From Candidatus Delongbacteria bacterium (GTDB lineage Bacteria; CAIWAD01): DNA of 64,000 nucleotides. The stretch covers positions 186,001-250,000 of the forward strand of contig JACKCN010000003.1 of the NCBI GenBank assembly GCA_020634015.1, in the 5' to 3' direction. The number at the start of each line of letters is the position of its first letter. Within the stretch, counting starts at the first letter, position 1. Under the pieces are notes generated by a model. It made no database searches. It saw only the letters and a list, made by a program, of their open reading frames with translations, and was not told the DNA's origin. The position numbers and the translations under genes were made by a program. Below, in pieces: positions 1 to 8,568 of the stretch.

Positions 1-422
1 GCCCTGCCCCGGCACCGACCCAGGACAACGCGACGATCGAAGCGGCCCATCAGGCGCACGACGCCTACGTGAACGCCATCAATTCCAACGACCTGGCGAC
101 TCTGCTGGGCATGCTCACGGACGATGTGGTGTACATGGCACCGCACGAAACCCCGATGCTTGGCAAGAGCGAGGTTGCCCCCTGGCTGGAGAGTTATCTG
201 GGCGGCTGGCGTACCAACTGGGACAAACCCGTGCAGGAATTCGTGGTCAGCGGGGAGTGGGCCTTCGAGCGATACAGCTACACCTCCACGAACATCAGCC
301 TGGCCGATGGCTCGGTCGTGGTGGACACGGGCTGGGGGCTGGCGATCTATCACCACGACGCGGACGGCACCTGGCGCGTGGCCCGCGATGCCTGGGGCTC
401 CGACCTGCCCATGCCCGAGTGA
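1..422 (+). CDS. SnoaL/DUF4440-like NTF2-fold protein, 5' end missing
   Basis: The reading frame is open from the left edge of the window, so the true start lies outside. A GTG inside the frame at 69 is unlikely to be the start because the residues before it (ending in a helix-like HQAHDAYVNAIN stretch) already fit the domain. The visible part has the DUF4440/SnoaL pattern: an N-terminal helix, then DDVVYMAPHETPMLGK, then alternating strands ending in WRVARDAWGSD. Proteins of this fold are small cone-shaped barrels that bind or isomerise small ligands; the substrate cannot be told from sequence. A second NTF2-fold gene lies at 1045. The missing N-terminus could carry a signal peptide, since a proline- and alanine-rich linker is visible at the very edge. 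Confidence 0.75.
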   Translation, partial: PAPAPTQDNATIEAAHQAHDAYVNAINSNDLATLLGMLTDDVVYMAPHETPMLGKSEVAPWLESYLGGWRTNWDKPVQEFVVSGEWAFERYSYTSTNISLADGSVVVDTGWGLAIYHHDADGTWRVARDAWGSDLPMPE

Positions 423-474
423 GTGGCATCCACGGTGACTGGGTGGCGGGCCAGCATTGGGTCAAGGAGGATAG

Positions 475-945
475 GTGACGCAGGATTTCGTGATCCAACT
501 GGATGATCTGAGCGACGCGCGCGTTCGGGATCTGATCGGAATGCATCTTGCGGCGGTGCGGGAATTCTCCCCGCCCGAAAGCATCCATGCCCTGCCCATT
601 GAGGCCCTGCTGGCTCCGGGGATGAGTGTCTGGAGCGTCTGGCTGGGTGACTCGCTGGCCGGTTGTGGCGCATTGCGGGAGCTGGATCGCACCCACGGTG
701 AAATCAAATCGATGCGCACCGCTCCGGAATTCCTGAGGCGGGGCGTGGCCCGGGCGCTGATGGATCACATCATGGCGGTCGCCCGGGGGCGGGGCTACCA
801 ACGGTTGAGTCTGGAAACAGGCGCGATGGCCGCCTTCGAGCCTGCGCGGGCACTCTATCGCCGCCTGGGCTTCGTGGACTGCGCGCCTTTCGGCGAGTAT
901 CACGAAGACCGCAACAGCGTGTTCATGACTCGGGAAATTGACTGA
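475..945 (+). CDS. GNAT-family N-acetyltransferase
   Basis: A 156-residue protein of the usual length for a single GNAT domain. GNAT enzymes transfer an acetyl group from acetyl-CoA to an amine. The acetyl-CoA-binding motif is visible as RRGVARALMDHI (about residues 88-99), preceded by the strand GEIKSMRTAPEF and followed by GYQRLSLETG and the ARALYRRLGF helix typical of the C-terminal half. The start is a GTG placed 6 nt after a strong AGGAGG, which makes it the clear choice. It follows the NTF2-like gene by about 50 nt and is probably cotranscribed with it. The acceptor is unknown; the fold resembles PhnO/YjdJ-like small-molecule acetyltransferases. Confidence 0.85.
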   Translation: MTQDFVIQLDDLSDARVRDLIGMHLAAVREFSPPESIHALPIEALLAPGMSVWSVWLGDSLAGCGALRELDRTHGEIKSMRTAPEFLRRGVARALMDHIMAVARGRGYQRLSLETGAMAAFEPARALYRRLGFVDCAPFGEYHEDRNSVFMTREID

Positions 946-1044
946 GTGCAGGCATCTTTCAGGCCTGACCGGCCATGGCGCAGGACGGGACCATTCCACG
1001 GCGAGCCATGGCAGACCTGAGTGGAACTGGAAGCTGGTGACAAG

Positions 1045-1530
1045 ATGAGTGCACGGTCCATACGATCGCGAGGGCCGCGGATCCTTGCCGCACTGGGCGT
1101 CACGGTGCTGGGTCTTGTGAGCTGTCAGGGCAGGACTGCTGAACGGGCCCTGTCAACACAAGCCCTGCGAGCTCGGCTTGAGGCACAGGCCGAGGCCTGG
1201 GACGAGGCCATCATCCGCAAGGACCGGACCGCCATCGAGGCCAACATGGCAGCGGATTTCCTCTTCATTGACGCGCGCGGGCTGATCACGGACCGTGCGA
1301 ACTTCATCGAGACCATGATGGATTCGGCGTTTGTCATCGATCCGTATGCCGTCGAGGACTTCGACCTGCGCCTGTACGGGGACGTGGCCCTGCTCTGCGG
1401 CCGCACGCAGATGACCGGAAGCTGGGCGGGCGAGCCCTTCACCAGCCACTATCGTTACATCGATGTCTACGCCCGCCAGGGTGAGGACTGGAAGGTCGTC
1501 AGCGTGCAGATCACGGCCATGGCCGACTGA
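1045..1530 (+). CDS. DUF4440 lipoprotein (NTF2-like)
   Basis: I chose the ATG at 1045 over the GTG at 1021 because it directly begins a signal sequence with a lipobox (LVSC, about residues 26-29), so the protein is probably lipid-anchored in the cell envelope. The mature part has the DUF4440 pattern: a long helix rich in A and E, then AWDEAIIRKDRTAIEANM, DFLFIDARG, and a closing strand set with YRYIDVYARQGEDWKVVS. The family is an NTF2-like fold, often a ketosteroid-isomerase-like or snoaL-like protein of unknown substrate. It differs from the first gene of the window by its lipobox. Confidence 0.8.
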   Translation: MSARSIRSRGPRILAALGVTVLGLVSCQGRTAERALSTQALRARLEAQAEAWDEAIIRKDRTAIEANMAADFLFIDARGLITDRANFIETMMDSAFVIDPYAVEDFDLRLYGDVALLCGRTQMTGSWAGEPFTSHYRYIDVYARQGEDWKVVSVQITAMAD

Positions 1531-1583
1531 GGCGATTCCCGCGGTTCATGCGGCGTTCGACCATCAAACTGGAGCGACCATTC

Positions 1584-1985
1584 ATGTCCATGCCTTCCAC
1601 ACCAGTATCCCAGGCGCTTGTCATTTTCGCCAAGAACAAGAAACGCGTGTCCACCTTCTACCAGCAGGCTCTTGGGCTTGATGTGGTCGAGAATGAGTCG
1701 TCTCACGATCTCCTGCGCGGCAACGGCATCGAACTGGTCATTCACAGCATTCCGCAGCGCATCGCGCGCGAGATCCAGATCAGCAAGCCGCCACAATTGC
1801 GCGAGAACACGCCACTGAAACCCGCGTTTCTGGTGAACGACCTCGACGCCTTGCGCGAGGCGGTGACCCGCACGGGAGGCTGGCTGAAGGCGCGTGATCA
1901 GGCCTGGACGATCCGCGGAGCCACCGTACTGGATGGCTGTGATCCGGAAGGAAACATCGTGCAGTTCCGTCGTCTGAACCAATGA
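1584..1985 (+). CDS. VOC-family (glyoxalase/bleomycin-resistance) protein
   Basis: A 133-residue protein with the vicinal-oxygen-chelate layout: an N-terminal strand (SQALVIFAKN), a helix with FYQQALGLDVVE, and a C-terminal strand-turn DGCDPEGNIVQFR that is the classic end of a VOC half. VOC proteins are metal-dependent lyases, dioxygenases or drug-binding proteins. The ATG at 1584 has a GGAG ribosome-binding site 8 nt upstream, whereas the ATG at 1548 has none, so I use 1584. The stop overlaps the next start by 4 nt (ATGA), implying coupled translation with the small protein downstream. The substrate is not predictable. Confidence 0.85.
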   Translation: MSMPSTPVSQALVIFAKNKKRVSTFYQQALGLDVVENESSHDLLRGNGIELVIHSIPQRIAREIQISKPPQLRENTPLKPAFLVNDLDALREAVTRTGGWLKARDQAWTIRGATVLDGCDPEGNIVQFRRLNQ

Positions 1986-2227
1986 ACGACTCCGGCTCAT
2001 CGCTTCCCGACGGCTTCGAGTATCGTGTTCACAAGAATGGCGACGTGCACATTCTGCACCATGGCCGGCCCGCCGCGACCCTGCGTGGCAAGGCAGCCGG
2101 CGAGTTCATTGGCAAGGTCGCCAGCCTGGATCCGCCGGGTGCCCAGCAACTGATGGCCCGTGTGACGGGAAACTACCGCCGCGGCAACGAGAAGACCGCG
2201 CGCAACCATCCCCGCAATCGCGGGTGA
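1982..2227 (+). CDS. Small basic protein of unknown function, coupled to the VOC gene
   Basis: An 81-residue soluble protein whose start overlaps the upstream stop by 4 nt, which is good support for a real coding frame. It has a beta-rich first half (FEYRVHKNGDVHILHHGRPA), a helix (AAGEFIGKVASLD) and a positively charged tail (NEKTARNHPRNRG). No family was recognised. The pattern NGDVHILHHGRPAATLRG suggests a small beta-hairpin fold, and the basic tail could contact nucleic acid, but this is conjecture. It is probably expressed together with the VOC protein. Confidence 0.7.
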   Translation: MNDSGSSLPDGFEYRVHKNGDVHILHHGRPAATLRGKAAGEFIGKVASLDPPGAQQLMARVTGNYRRGNEKTARNHPRNRG

Positions 2228-2576
2228 CGGAGGTTCCAGTGGCCACTGTCGGCATTGAAGAGGTAACTGTGTGCCAGGGGCGATGTGAGTGGCAACATCA
2301 CGGTGCCTTCAGCTTTCGCGCGCCGCAGGTGGACCTGCTCGTCACTCGGGGCATTGCCCGGGAATGGCGGTCGGCGGGGCGGCCGGTCTGCTTGCCGGGG
2401 TGGGAATACTCATGACGCATGGCAGTGTCCACGATGTACTCCCGGGAGCATCTTTGCTCATCCTTGGGTTGACGACACTTCTTGGATTGGAAGCTGGTGC
2501 GATCGGGGGATTCATCATTGGCCATCCGGAGGTGTACCGGCCGGTCACAGGTCATCAAGAGGGGGCCGGTGAATGA
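2224..2576 (+). pseudogene. Frameshifted glycine-zipper membrane protein, relative of the next gene
   Basis: Two overlapping frames seem to make up one broken gene. The first (2224-2415) gives a short beta-rich part ending near QVDLLVTRGIAREW. The second, in another frame up to 2576, gives a GMAVGGAAGLLAGVG segment and a hydrophobic hairpin ending EAGAIGGFIIGHPEVYR. This order matches the intact downstream lipoprotein, which has LERVEYIQFS, then GAMVGAVMGLLGG, then LWAGAIAGKPERF. The break would fall near 2340-2375. A sequencing error or a real frameshift cannot be separated here. The last bases overlap the start of the next gene (ATGA), as expected for former operon partners. Confidence 0.45.
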
Positions 2577-3148
2577 ATCGTCGTCCGCTGATGCTTCTGG
2601 CACTTGCGGGAACAGGTCTTTGCCTGCTTTCCTGTGTCCACTCCCGCAACATGAGCACCCCGGATGACCTGCTGGAGCTCAATCGCATGGCCGCGGATCA
2701 AGCGGCCTACTTCAGACTGACAGACGGGGATCGTCGTTTCGCCTCACGGGTGAGCGTTCACGATGACAGCCTGTTCGCGACCAGCATGCACTTTCCAGAA
2801 CCCGTTGCCTTTCCGCTGGAACGGGTGGAGTACATCCAGTTCTCCAACACTCTGGAAGGGGCTCGATCGGGTGCCATGGTCGGGGCCGTGATGGGTCTTC
2901 TGGGGGGATTGGTCTACAGTCAGTCAATCGGTGGGGGTGAATACTCCGGCATCCTGAGACTGGTCGTACTGGGCGTCGTGACTTCCACAGGCAGTCTTGG
3001 CGGTCTGTGGGCAGGAGCCATCGCCGGAAAACCCGAGCGCTTCATGATTGCGTGTGACGACGATTCGACACACACGAATATGCGGGGGCCTCTGTACGAC
3101 AGTGGCGAGTCCCCGGGGCAGGATCCCGTCTCGGACAGCGAACCCTGA
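2573..3148 (+). CDS. Glycine-zipper lipoprotein
   Basis: A 191-residue protein with an N-terminal signal and lipobox LLSC (about residues 18-21), so it is predicted to be lipid-anchored. The middle part is soluble with a beta-hairpin (FASRVSVHDDSLFATSM), followed by a glycine-zipper helix (GARSGAMVGAVMGLLGG) and a second hydrophobic segment. Such glycine-rich helical pairs occur in envelope lipoproteins that insert into or pack against membranes. The tail is acidic and proline- and glycine-rich. Its start overlaps the upstream broken copy by 4 nt. The exact function is unknown. Confidence 0.75.
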   Translation: MNRRPLMLLALAGTGLCLLSCVHSRNMSTPDDLLELNRMAADQAAYFRLTDGDRRFASRVSVHDDSLFATSMHFPEPVAFPLERVEYIQFSNTLEGARSGAMVGAVMGLLGGLVYSQSIGGGEYSGILRLVVLGVVTSTGSLGGLWAGAIAGKPERFMIACDDDSTHTNMRGPLYDSGESPGQDPVSDSEP

Positions 3149-3193
3149 CGATGCTGACCATGGCCCAGTCCTGTCGACGTGGCTGCAACAGGC

Positions 3194-4255
3194 TCAGTCC
3201 CCAAGCCGTTCCAGCAATTGAGCGGCCGCATCGCGGGGCAGATCGCGGTGGCAGACCAGGCGGATGTCGGTGGGACTGACATCATAGGCCAGCACGCCGA
3301 CGGCAGCCAGCCCGGCAACCTGATCCAGGCAGTCCGCGGGGGTGTGACAGCGCAGCAGCACCATGTTGCTCTCGGGAGTCCGCACGGTCCAGGGGCGCGC
3401 GTCCAGGCTCGCCAATGCCTTGGCGACATCACGGGCCAGGGCATGGTCTTCACCCAGGCGTGGGTACTCGTGATCCAGCGCGTACAGCCCGGCCGCCGCG
3501 ATGATCCCCGCCTGGCGCATGCCACCGCCGAACATCTTGCGATACCAACGGGCTTCGTCGAGGGTGGCCGCGTCGCCCACCAGCATGGCTCCCACCGGAC
3601 AGCCCATTCCCTTGGAAAGGCAACAGGCCAGCGTATCGCAGCGCTGGCCGAACTCGGAGAGTGGCACACCCAGGGCCGTGGCGGCGTTCCAGATCCGTGC
3701 GCCATCCAGGTGCAGGGCCAGGTCCAGCTCGCGACAGGTGGTGAACAGCTCATCGATCTCGGCCACGCTGCGCACCAGGCCGCCCGCCAGATTCACTGTG
3801 TTCTCGGTGATCACCAGGCGGCTCTTCGGATGGTGCACATCGGGCTGGCGCAGAGCCTGGCGCACATCGGCGGCGCTCAGTCGGCCATCCTCGCAATCCA
3901 CGGGCCAGAAGCCCGCACCCAGCAGGGCGGATGCTCCCGCGACCTCGTGCTGCACACTGTGCGTGCGGCGTTCGAGGATGATCTCGCTGCCCCGCGTGCA
4001 GTGCACCGCGATGCCGGCCAGGTTGGCCATGGTGCTGCTGGGCAGGTACAGTGACGCCTTGCGCCCGAACAGCGCGGCTACGCGTTCTTCAAGGGCGCGC
4101 ACGGTGGGATCTTCGCCCATCACGTCGTCGCCCACCTCGGCCGCGGCCATGGCCTGCCGCATGGCGTTTGATGGGCGTGTGACCGTGTCCGACCGGAAAT
4201 CGAGTACCGGGCGTCCATCCGCGAGGCGCTCAGCAGTGCCTTTGTGGAATTCCAT
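3194..4255 (-). CDS. ltaE: Low-specificity L-threonine aldolase
   Basis: A 353-residue PLP enzyme that splits L-threonine or L-allo-threonine to glycine and acetaldehyde. The N-terminus DFRSDTVTRPSNAMRQAM is the family hallmark, followed by GDDVMGEDPTV. The cofactor-binding aspartate lies in LHLDGARIWN (about D184) and the Schiff-base lysine in LSKGMGCPVG (K215). Length and motif order are standard. The start ATG is preceded by a GAGAGGA site. It is the last gene of a minus-strand set with mutM and a peroxiredoxin, only 23 nt after mutM, so cotranscription is likely although the functions are not obviously linked. It converges with the lipoprotein gene on the other strand. Confidence 0.93.
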   Translation of the reverse strand: MEFHKGTAERLADGRPVLDFRSDTVTRPSNAMRQAMAAAEVGDDVMGEDPTVRALEERVAALFGRKASLYLPSSTMANLAGIAVHCTRGSEIILERRTHSVQHEVAGASALLGAGFWPVDCEDGRLSAADVRQALRQPDVHHPKSRLVITENTVNLAGGLVRSVAEIDELFTTCRELDLALHLDGARIWNAATALGVPLSEFGQRCDTLACCLSKGMGCPVGAMLVGDAATLDEARWYRKMFGGGMRQAGIIAAAGLYALDHEYPRLGEDHALARDVAKALASLDARPWTVRTPESNMVLLRCHTPADCLDQVAGLAAVGVLAYDVSPTDIRLVCHRDLPRDAAAQLLERLGD

Positions 4256-4278
4256 GGGTCATCCTCTCTGGGTCCGCC

Positions 4279-5085
4279 TCAGCGGACCGGCTGGCAGTGC
4301 GGGCACCACCAGGTTCCCCGTTGCTGCATGATGATGCGTTCGATGGGCGTGGCGCACACGCCGCAGTATTCACCCGTGCGACCGTAGACCTTCAGGTAGC
4401 GCTGGTAGCTGCCTTCCACGCCGCGGGCATCCTGGAAGCTGTCGAAGGTCGTGCCGCAGGCCTTGATCGCCCGGCGCAGCACGCGGCGGGTACTTGTGTG
4501 CAGGCGCTTGATTTCATCGGGTTCCAGCGAACCTGCGGCACGAAAGGGGTGCAGTCCGCTCTCGAACAGGATCTCGCAGGCGTAGATGTTGCCGATGCCC
4601 GTGATGCGGTCCTGGCGCAGCAGCCAGGTCTTCAGCGGGCTGCGACTGCCGTTCAGCAGTGCCGCGAGGCGGGTCGTGGTGAATGCTGAACCGGTGGGAT
4701 CCACTCCCGGGGCTGCCAGGTCGTCGCGACTTCCCGCAAGAATCAGGGTGCCGAAGCGTCGTGTATCACTGAATTGCAGACGGTCGCTGCCCAGACTGAA
4801 TTCGGCCCGCAGGAAGCGTTGCGAATTCTCGCTGGCGAAGCTCGCCAGTTGCAGGCGTCCGGTCATGCGCAGGTGCACGGCCAGCCAGTGCGGCCCCTTG
4901 CGGCCTTTCAGGCAAAGCAGGATCTGCTTGCCCTCGCGCTGCACGTCCTCGATGAGCGCGCCGGTGATCGGCCGGTAGTCGCCAAACAGTTTCGCATCAA
5001 GGATGCGCACTCCCTGGATCCGCTGCCCCACCAGCATCGGTCGCAATTGCCGGACCACGGTTTCCACTTCGGGCAGTTCGGGCAT
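4279..5085 (-). CDS. mutM: Formamidopyrimidine-DNA glycosylase (Fpg)
   Basis: A 268-residue DNA repair enzyme that removes 8-oxoguanine and ring-opened purines and cleaves the resulting abasic site. The N-terminus MPELPEVETV carries the catalytic Pro2 and Glu3. The lesion-recognition and H2TH region (DRITGIGNIYACEILFESGLHP) is intact, and the C-terminal zinc finger C-x2-C-x16-C-x2-C (CGVC...CPHC) is complete. The start lies 3 nt beyond the stop of the upstream peroxiredoxin gene, so the two are tightly linked in an oxidative-damage operon. Confidence 0.97.
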   Translation of the reverse strand: MPELPEVETVVRQLRPMLVGQRIQGVRILDAKLFGDYRPITGALIEDVQREGKQILLCLKGRKGPHWLAVHLRMTGRLQLASFASENSQRFLRAEFSLGSDRLQFSDTRRFGTLILAGSRDDLAAPGVDPTGSAFTTTRLAALLNGSRSPLKTWLLRQDRITGIGNIYACEILFESGLHPFRAAGSLEPDEIKRLHTSTRRVLRRAIKACGTTFDSFQDARGVEGSYQRYLKVYGRTGEYCGVCATPIERIIMQQRGTWWCPHCQPVR

Positions 5086-5088
5086 GGC

Positions 5089-5553
5089 TCAGGCCAGTTC
5101 CTTCAACCTGTCGAGCACGGCCTGGGCGTGTCCGGCCACCGAGACGGGGCTCCAGACCTCGGCCACCTTGCCTTCCGGGTTGATCAGCAGAGTGCTGCGC
5201 AGCACGCCCATGTACTCGCGACCCATGAACTTCTTCAGTCCCCAGAACCCCAGAGCTTCCAGCAGGCTGTGCTCGGTGTCCGAGAGCAGAATCAGCTGCA
5301 GGTCCTTCTTTTCAATGAAGGAGCAGTGCTTCTTCGGCGTGTCCGGGCTGATCCCGACGACCTGGGCTCCCAGTTTCGCGAAGGACTTCTTCAAGGCCGT
5401 GAAATCGATGGCCTCGGTGGTGCATCCAGGAGTCAGATCCTTGGGGTACGCATACAGAACCCACCAAGCGCCCAGAAAATCCTTGGCGGTGCGCGTGGTT
5501 CCGTCCTGATCGGGCAGGCTGAAGGCGGGCAGTTTCTTGCCGGCTTGAATCAT
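5089..5553 (-). CDS. bcp: Peroxiredoxin, BCP/PrxQ type
   Basis: A 154-residue thiol peroxidase that reduces hydrogen peroxide and organic hydroperoxides. The peroxidatic cysteine is C44 in PKDLTPGCTTEA. The position five residues later, which carries the resolving cysteine in Escherichia coli Bcp, is isoleucine here, so the enzyme may act as a 1-Cys type or use another partner thiol. The ATG at 5553 follows AAGGAG with good spacing; the open frame extends far upstream but has no peroxiredoxin sequence. It is the first gene of the peroxiredoxin-mutM-ltaE set. The 239-nt gap to the divergent lipoprotein gene must hold promoters for both directions. Confidence 0.93.
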   Translation of the reverse strand: MIQAGKKLPAFSLPDQDGTTRTAKDFLGAWWVLYAYPKDLTPGCTTEAIDFTALKKSFAKLGAQVVGISPDTPKKHCSFIEKKDLQLILLSDTEHSLLEALGFWGLKKFMGREYMGVLRSTLLINPEGKVAEVWSPVSVAGHAQAVLDRLKELA

Positions 5554-5792
5554 GGAATTCTCCTTGGTGACTGGTCCGCGTGCCCCATGCACGCGCATGG
5601 AAGGTCCCGAAAGTAGCGTCTTGGCGCGAAACCGGTCAGCAAACAACCCGCACCATCCCGGACCCGGGCACGGCCCTGTCCCCGAAACCCTATCTTCCGC
5701 CCCGTGGAACTCCCGCCATGTCCACAGGGTTGATGCAACCACCCCGGCACACTCCCGGCCGGGGCAAGGAGTGACGAAGCACGGAGCCTCAA

Positions 5793-7196
5793 GTGAAACG
5801 AATCCTCTTCCTGCTGCTTGGCCTGGGAGCATTGCTGCCCATGGCCTGCGACGACAGCACCATCGACGACAACAACCCCCTGTCCGGAATCCAACTGGTG
5901 TCACCCATCGACGGCGACACCCTGCGGCAGGAAACCCGGATCCAGATCGCTTCTTCAGATTTCGGCCGTCTCGTGGTGGTCGGGCTGCGCGTGGATGGGG
6001 AAGAGGTGGCCATTTCGACCAACTCCCCCTATGACAACGATCTGGATGTCCGTTCCTGGGCCGACGACCAGGAGCATGAACTGGAGGTCTGGGGTGCGGC
6101 CAGCAACAGCTCGATCGTGGTCTCCGACCCCGTGACCGTGACCGTCTCCGCCAGCGCCTCCGCACCTGCCCAACCCAGATACTTCTACCGGACGCACAAC
6201 CTCAGCGGAAATGACTGGATCCAGACACTGGCCCCGGTCGGCAACGGTTGGCTTGCTGGAGGCAGTGCTGGCGACCAGGCCTGGCTGATGCGCCTGGATC
6301 GCGAGGGTGACATGGTCTGGTCCTGGCGCTTCGGTACGGGAAATGGCCAGATCAATGCCGTGCTGCCCGTGGATGGCGGCAGTATGGTGGCCGGCAAGCT
6401 GGACGGATATCCCTGGGTCGCCAAGCTGAATCACCGAGGTTACATCGTGTCCAGTCGTGGCATCGACCAGTACGGCGAGGGCTCGATCAGCGACTTGATC
6501 GCCACCTCCGACGGCCAGGGCTGGCTGGCCATCGCCAACACCCAGGCGGGGGCCCGCCTGATGGAACTGGATGGCACCGGAGCCATCGTCTGGGATCGCA
6601 GCCCGCTGGGCGGGCAGACCGGCACCGTCGAGCGCCTGCTGAACACACAGTCCGGCGACCTCTGGATCTGCGGCGCCTGGACACCGGACACGAACCGCGA
6701 AGCCCTGCTGGTGAGCACCGATCAGACCGGTACCGTGCGCTGGACCCGGTCCCTGGGAGCCGGCTATGCCTGGGATCTGAAAGAGGACGGGGCCGGACTG
6801 GTGGTATGCGGAGAAACAGGCTCGGATCCCGCCGCGGTACAGGCCACCCTCTGGCGCACTGACAACACGGGCGTGCTGGTGGAAAGCCGTGTGATGCAGC
6901 AGAATGCACCACACAGCGCACACCGGCTGCTGAAGTCCACCGGAGGTGACTGGTGGTTGGCGGGCTGGAGCGCGGGCGCGCAGTCCAACGGCCTGGATGG
7001 CCTGCTGGCCGAAGTTTCCTTCGGCTCGGGCACCCTCTGGCAACACTCACACGGAGATGGACTGGGGCAGGAACTGCGGGCCTTGCTGCCTGCGGCCGAT
7101 GGCGGTCTGGTGGCCGCCGGCATGTCCGGCACGTCCACGGGCAACGGAATGGATGTCTGGGTGATCCACACCAACACCCAGGGGCTCATCCCCTGA
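5793..7196 (+). CDS. Lipoprotein with Ig-like domain and beta-propeller repeats
   Basis: A 467-residue exported lipoprotein starting at a GTG with GGAG upstream; the lipobox LPMAC lies at about residues 15-19. Residues about 30-115 form an Ig-like/Big domain of the 'SPIDGDTLRQETRIQI...SFDFG..VDGEEV' kind. The rest contains repeated blade-like units with W and G landmarks (AWLMRLDREGDMVWSWRFG, PWVAKLNHRG, ARLMELDGTGAIVWDRS), as in PQQ-like or delta-60 propellers. No catalytic residues can be assigned. It is probably a surface lipoprotein with a structural or binding role. Confidence 0.75.
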   Translation: MKRILFLLLGLGALLPMACDDSTIDDNNPLSGIQLVSPIDGDTLRQETRIQIASSDFGRLVVVGLRVDGEEVAISTNSPYDNDLDVRSWADDQEHELEVWGAASNSSIVVSDPVTVTVSASASAPAQPRYFYRTHNLSGNDWIQTLAPVGNGWLAGGSAGDQAWLMRLDREGDMVWSWRFGTGNGQINAVLPVDGGSMVAGKLDGYPWVAKLNHRGYIVSSRGIDQYGEGSISDLIATSDGQGWLAIANTQAGARLMELDGTGAIVWDRSPLGGQTGTVERLLNTQSGDLWICGAWTPDTNREALLVSTDQTGTVRWTRSLGAGYAWDLKEDGAGLVVCGETGSDPAAVQATLWRTDNTGVLVESRVMQQNAPHSAHRLLKSTGGDWWLAGWSAGAQSNGLDGLLAEVSFGSGTLWQHSHGDGLGQELRALLPAADGGLVAAGMSGTSTGNGMDVWVIHTNTQGLIP

Positions 7197-7213
7197 ACGG
7201 ATCACGTGGTTGG

Positions 7214-8317
7214 TCAGCGACCCAGAATGCCCACGCGCAATGCCACACGGGCCACATCGGTCCACTCGATGTCCTTCAGCTCGGGAAGATGCACCAGCGC
7301 CTGCAGCATGCGACGCTGGAATCCCGGGCGATGGAACAGGGGCCTGAAGAGCAGCGAGAATCTGATCTGGCGCATCACGAAGGCCATGCTGTGCGTATAC
7401 GTGGCGGCCACCCGCGCTTCCGGGCGTGGCTCCTGGCCCAGGCCATCCGCGAGCAGGGCGCTCGCCGCCCGCTCACCTGAACGCAGAGCGTAGTAGATGC
7501 CCTCTCCGCTGATCGGCTCGCAGAGACCGCCCGCATCTCCCACGAAGAGTACACGACCGCGCGCCAGCCTGCGGATCGGGCGATCGGGCAGGGGCCAACC
7601 GTCGACCTTGGCCCGGGGCAGACCCAGACGCAGGCGGTAGGCTTCCAGCAGCGCTTTCTGCTCCCCGGTCCGCTGGGGAGGCCCGCAGACACCCACCATG
7701 CGCATGCCGCGTTTGGGAAAGTCCCAGGCATAGCCCCAGGGAAAGAGACCGAAGTCCAGTCGGGCCGGGTCCGTGCGTTCGGAAGGAATCGAGAGCTCCA
7801 GCGCGGTCTGGTGTCCGCCCTCACCGGGTGCCAGACAGCGTCTCAGTCTTGACAGGGCACCATCCGCGGCGATCACCCAGTCGGCACGATGTACGGTGCC
7901 ATCCTTGGCCCGCACTTCCACCGCCCCACCCACGGCGGTGATGCTCTCCACCTCGCAGCGTTCCTGCAGCACGGCTCCGGCGGAGACTGCCTGGCGGACG
8001 AGGAAATGATCCAGTTCCCGGCGTTGGACGAAGGCCATCCGGCCCCCCAGCTCGCGCTGGACGATGGCTTCTCCGGCATGATGGATCGCGAACGCATCAC
8101 GCGTGTCATGGTACAGTCCGGCAGGAAGGGCACTCCCGTGCAGTTCCTCAAGCAGCCCGATGGTGCGGGCGGCAAGATATCCGCCGCAGAGCTTGTCTCG
8201 AGGAAAAGTGCGCTTCTCGAGCAGCAGCACCTCGATGCCGGCCCGTGCCAGCAGGCAGGCTGCCGTTGCACCCGAAGGACCGGCACCCACCACGATCACC
8301 CGCGCATTCGCTCGCAT
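7214..8317 (-). CDS. Geranylgeranyl reductase-family FAD oxidoreductase
   Basis: A 367-residue flavoprotein. The N-terminal dinucleotide-binding motif VIVVGAGPSGATAACLLA is followed by the family signature LLEKRTFPRDKLCGG, and the second FAD motif GDAGGLCEPISGEGI sits near residue 275. This layout is that of geranylgeranyl reductase-like enzymes that reduce isoprenoid chains, or of related tryptophan-halogenase/squalene-like monooxygenases; GGR-type is the better fit. The start ATG follows GGAGAG. It converges with the propeller lipoprotein gene, with only 17 nt between the stops. The substrate, for instance a quinone side chain or an archaeal-type lipid, is unknown. Confidence 0.85.
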   Translation of the reverse strand: MRANARVIVVGAGPSGATAACLLARAGIEVLLLEKRTFPRDKLCGGYLAARTIGLLEELHGSALPAGLYHDTRDAFAIHHAGEAIVQRELGGRMAFVQRRELDHFLVRQAVSAGAVLQERCEVESITAVGGAVEVRAKDGTVHRADWVIAADGALSRLRRCLAPGEGGHQTALELSIPSERTDPARLDFGLFPWGYAWDFPKRGMRMVGVCGPPQRTGEQKALLEAYRLRLGLPRAKVDGWPLPDRPIRRLARGRVLFVGDAGGLCEPISGEGIYYALRSGERAASALLADGLGQEPRPEARVAATYTHSMAFVMRQIRFSLLFRPLFHRPGFQRRMLQALVHLPELKDIEWTDVARVALRVGILGR

Positions 8318-8568
8318 GCACTCTCCGGGTTGTCTGACTCAATCGCTGGCCACATGATTCGGGGAGGCACGGCTCCAGGCCGCGCAAACCCAGCGCGCGC
8401 GGGAGCATAGGATTCCGCACCAGCATCCACTACCACCCCCCCCAGAAGCTCCTGGATGCAGCTTGGAATCCAGTGGGTTCGAAGCGCTTTTGCGGTAAAT
8501 CCGCCAGCCGTGTCAGCCGATAGCAGTTCAGTCACCCTGCAGGACCCATACGTCCGGGAGACCGACAC

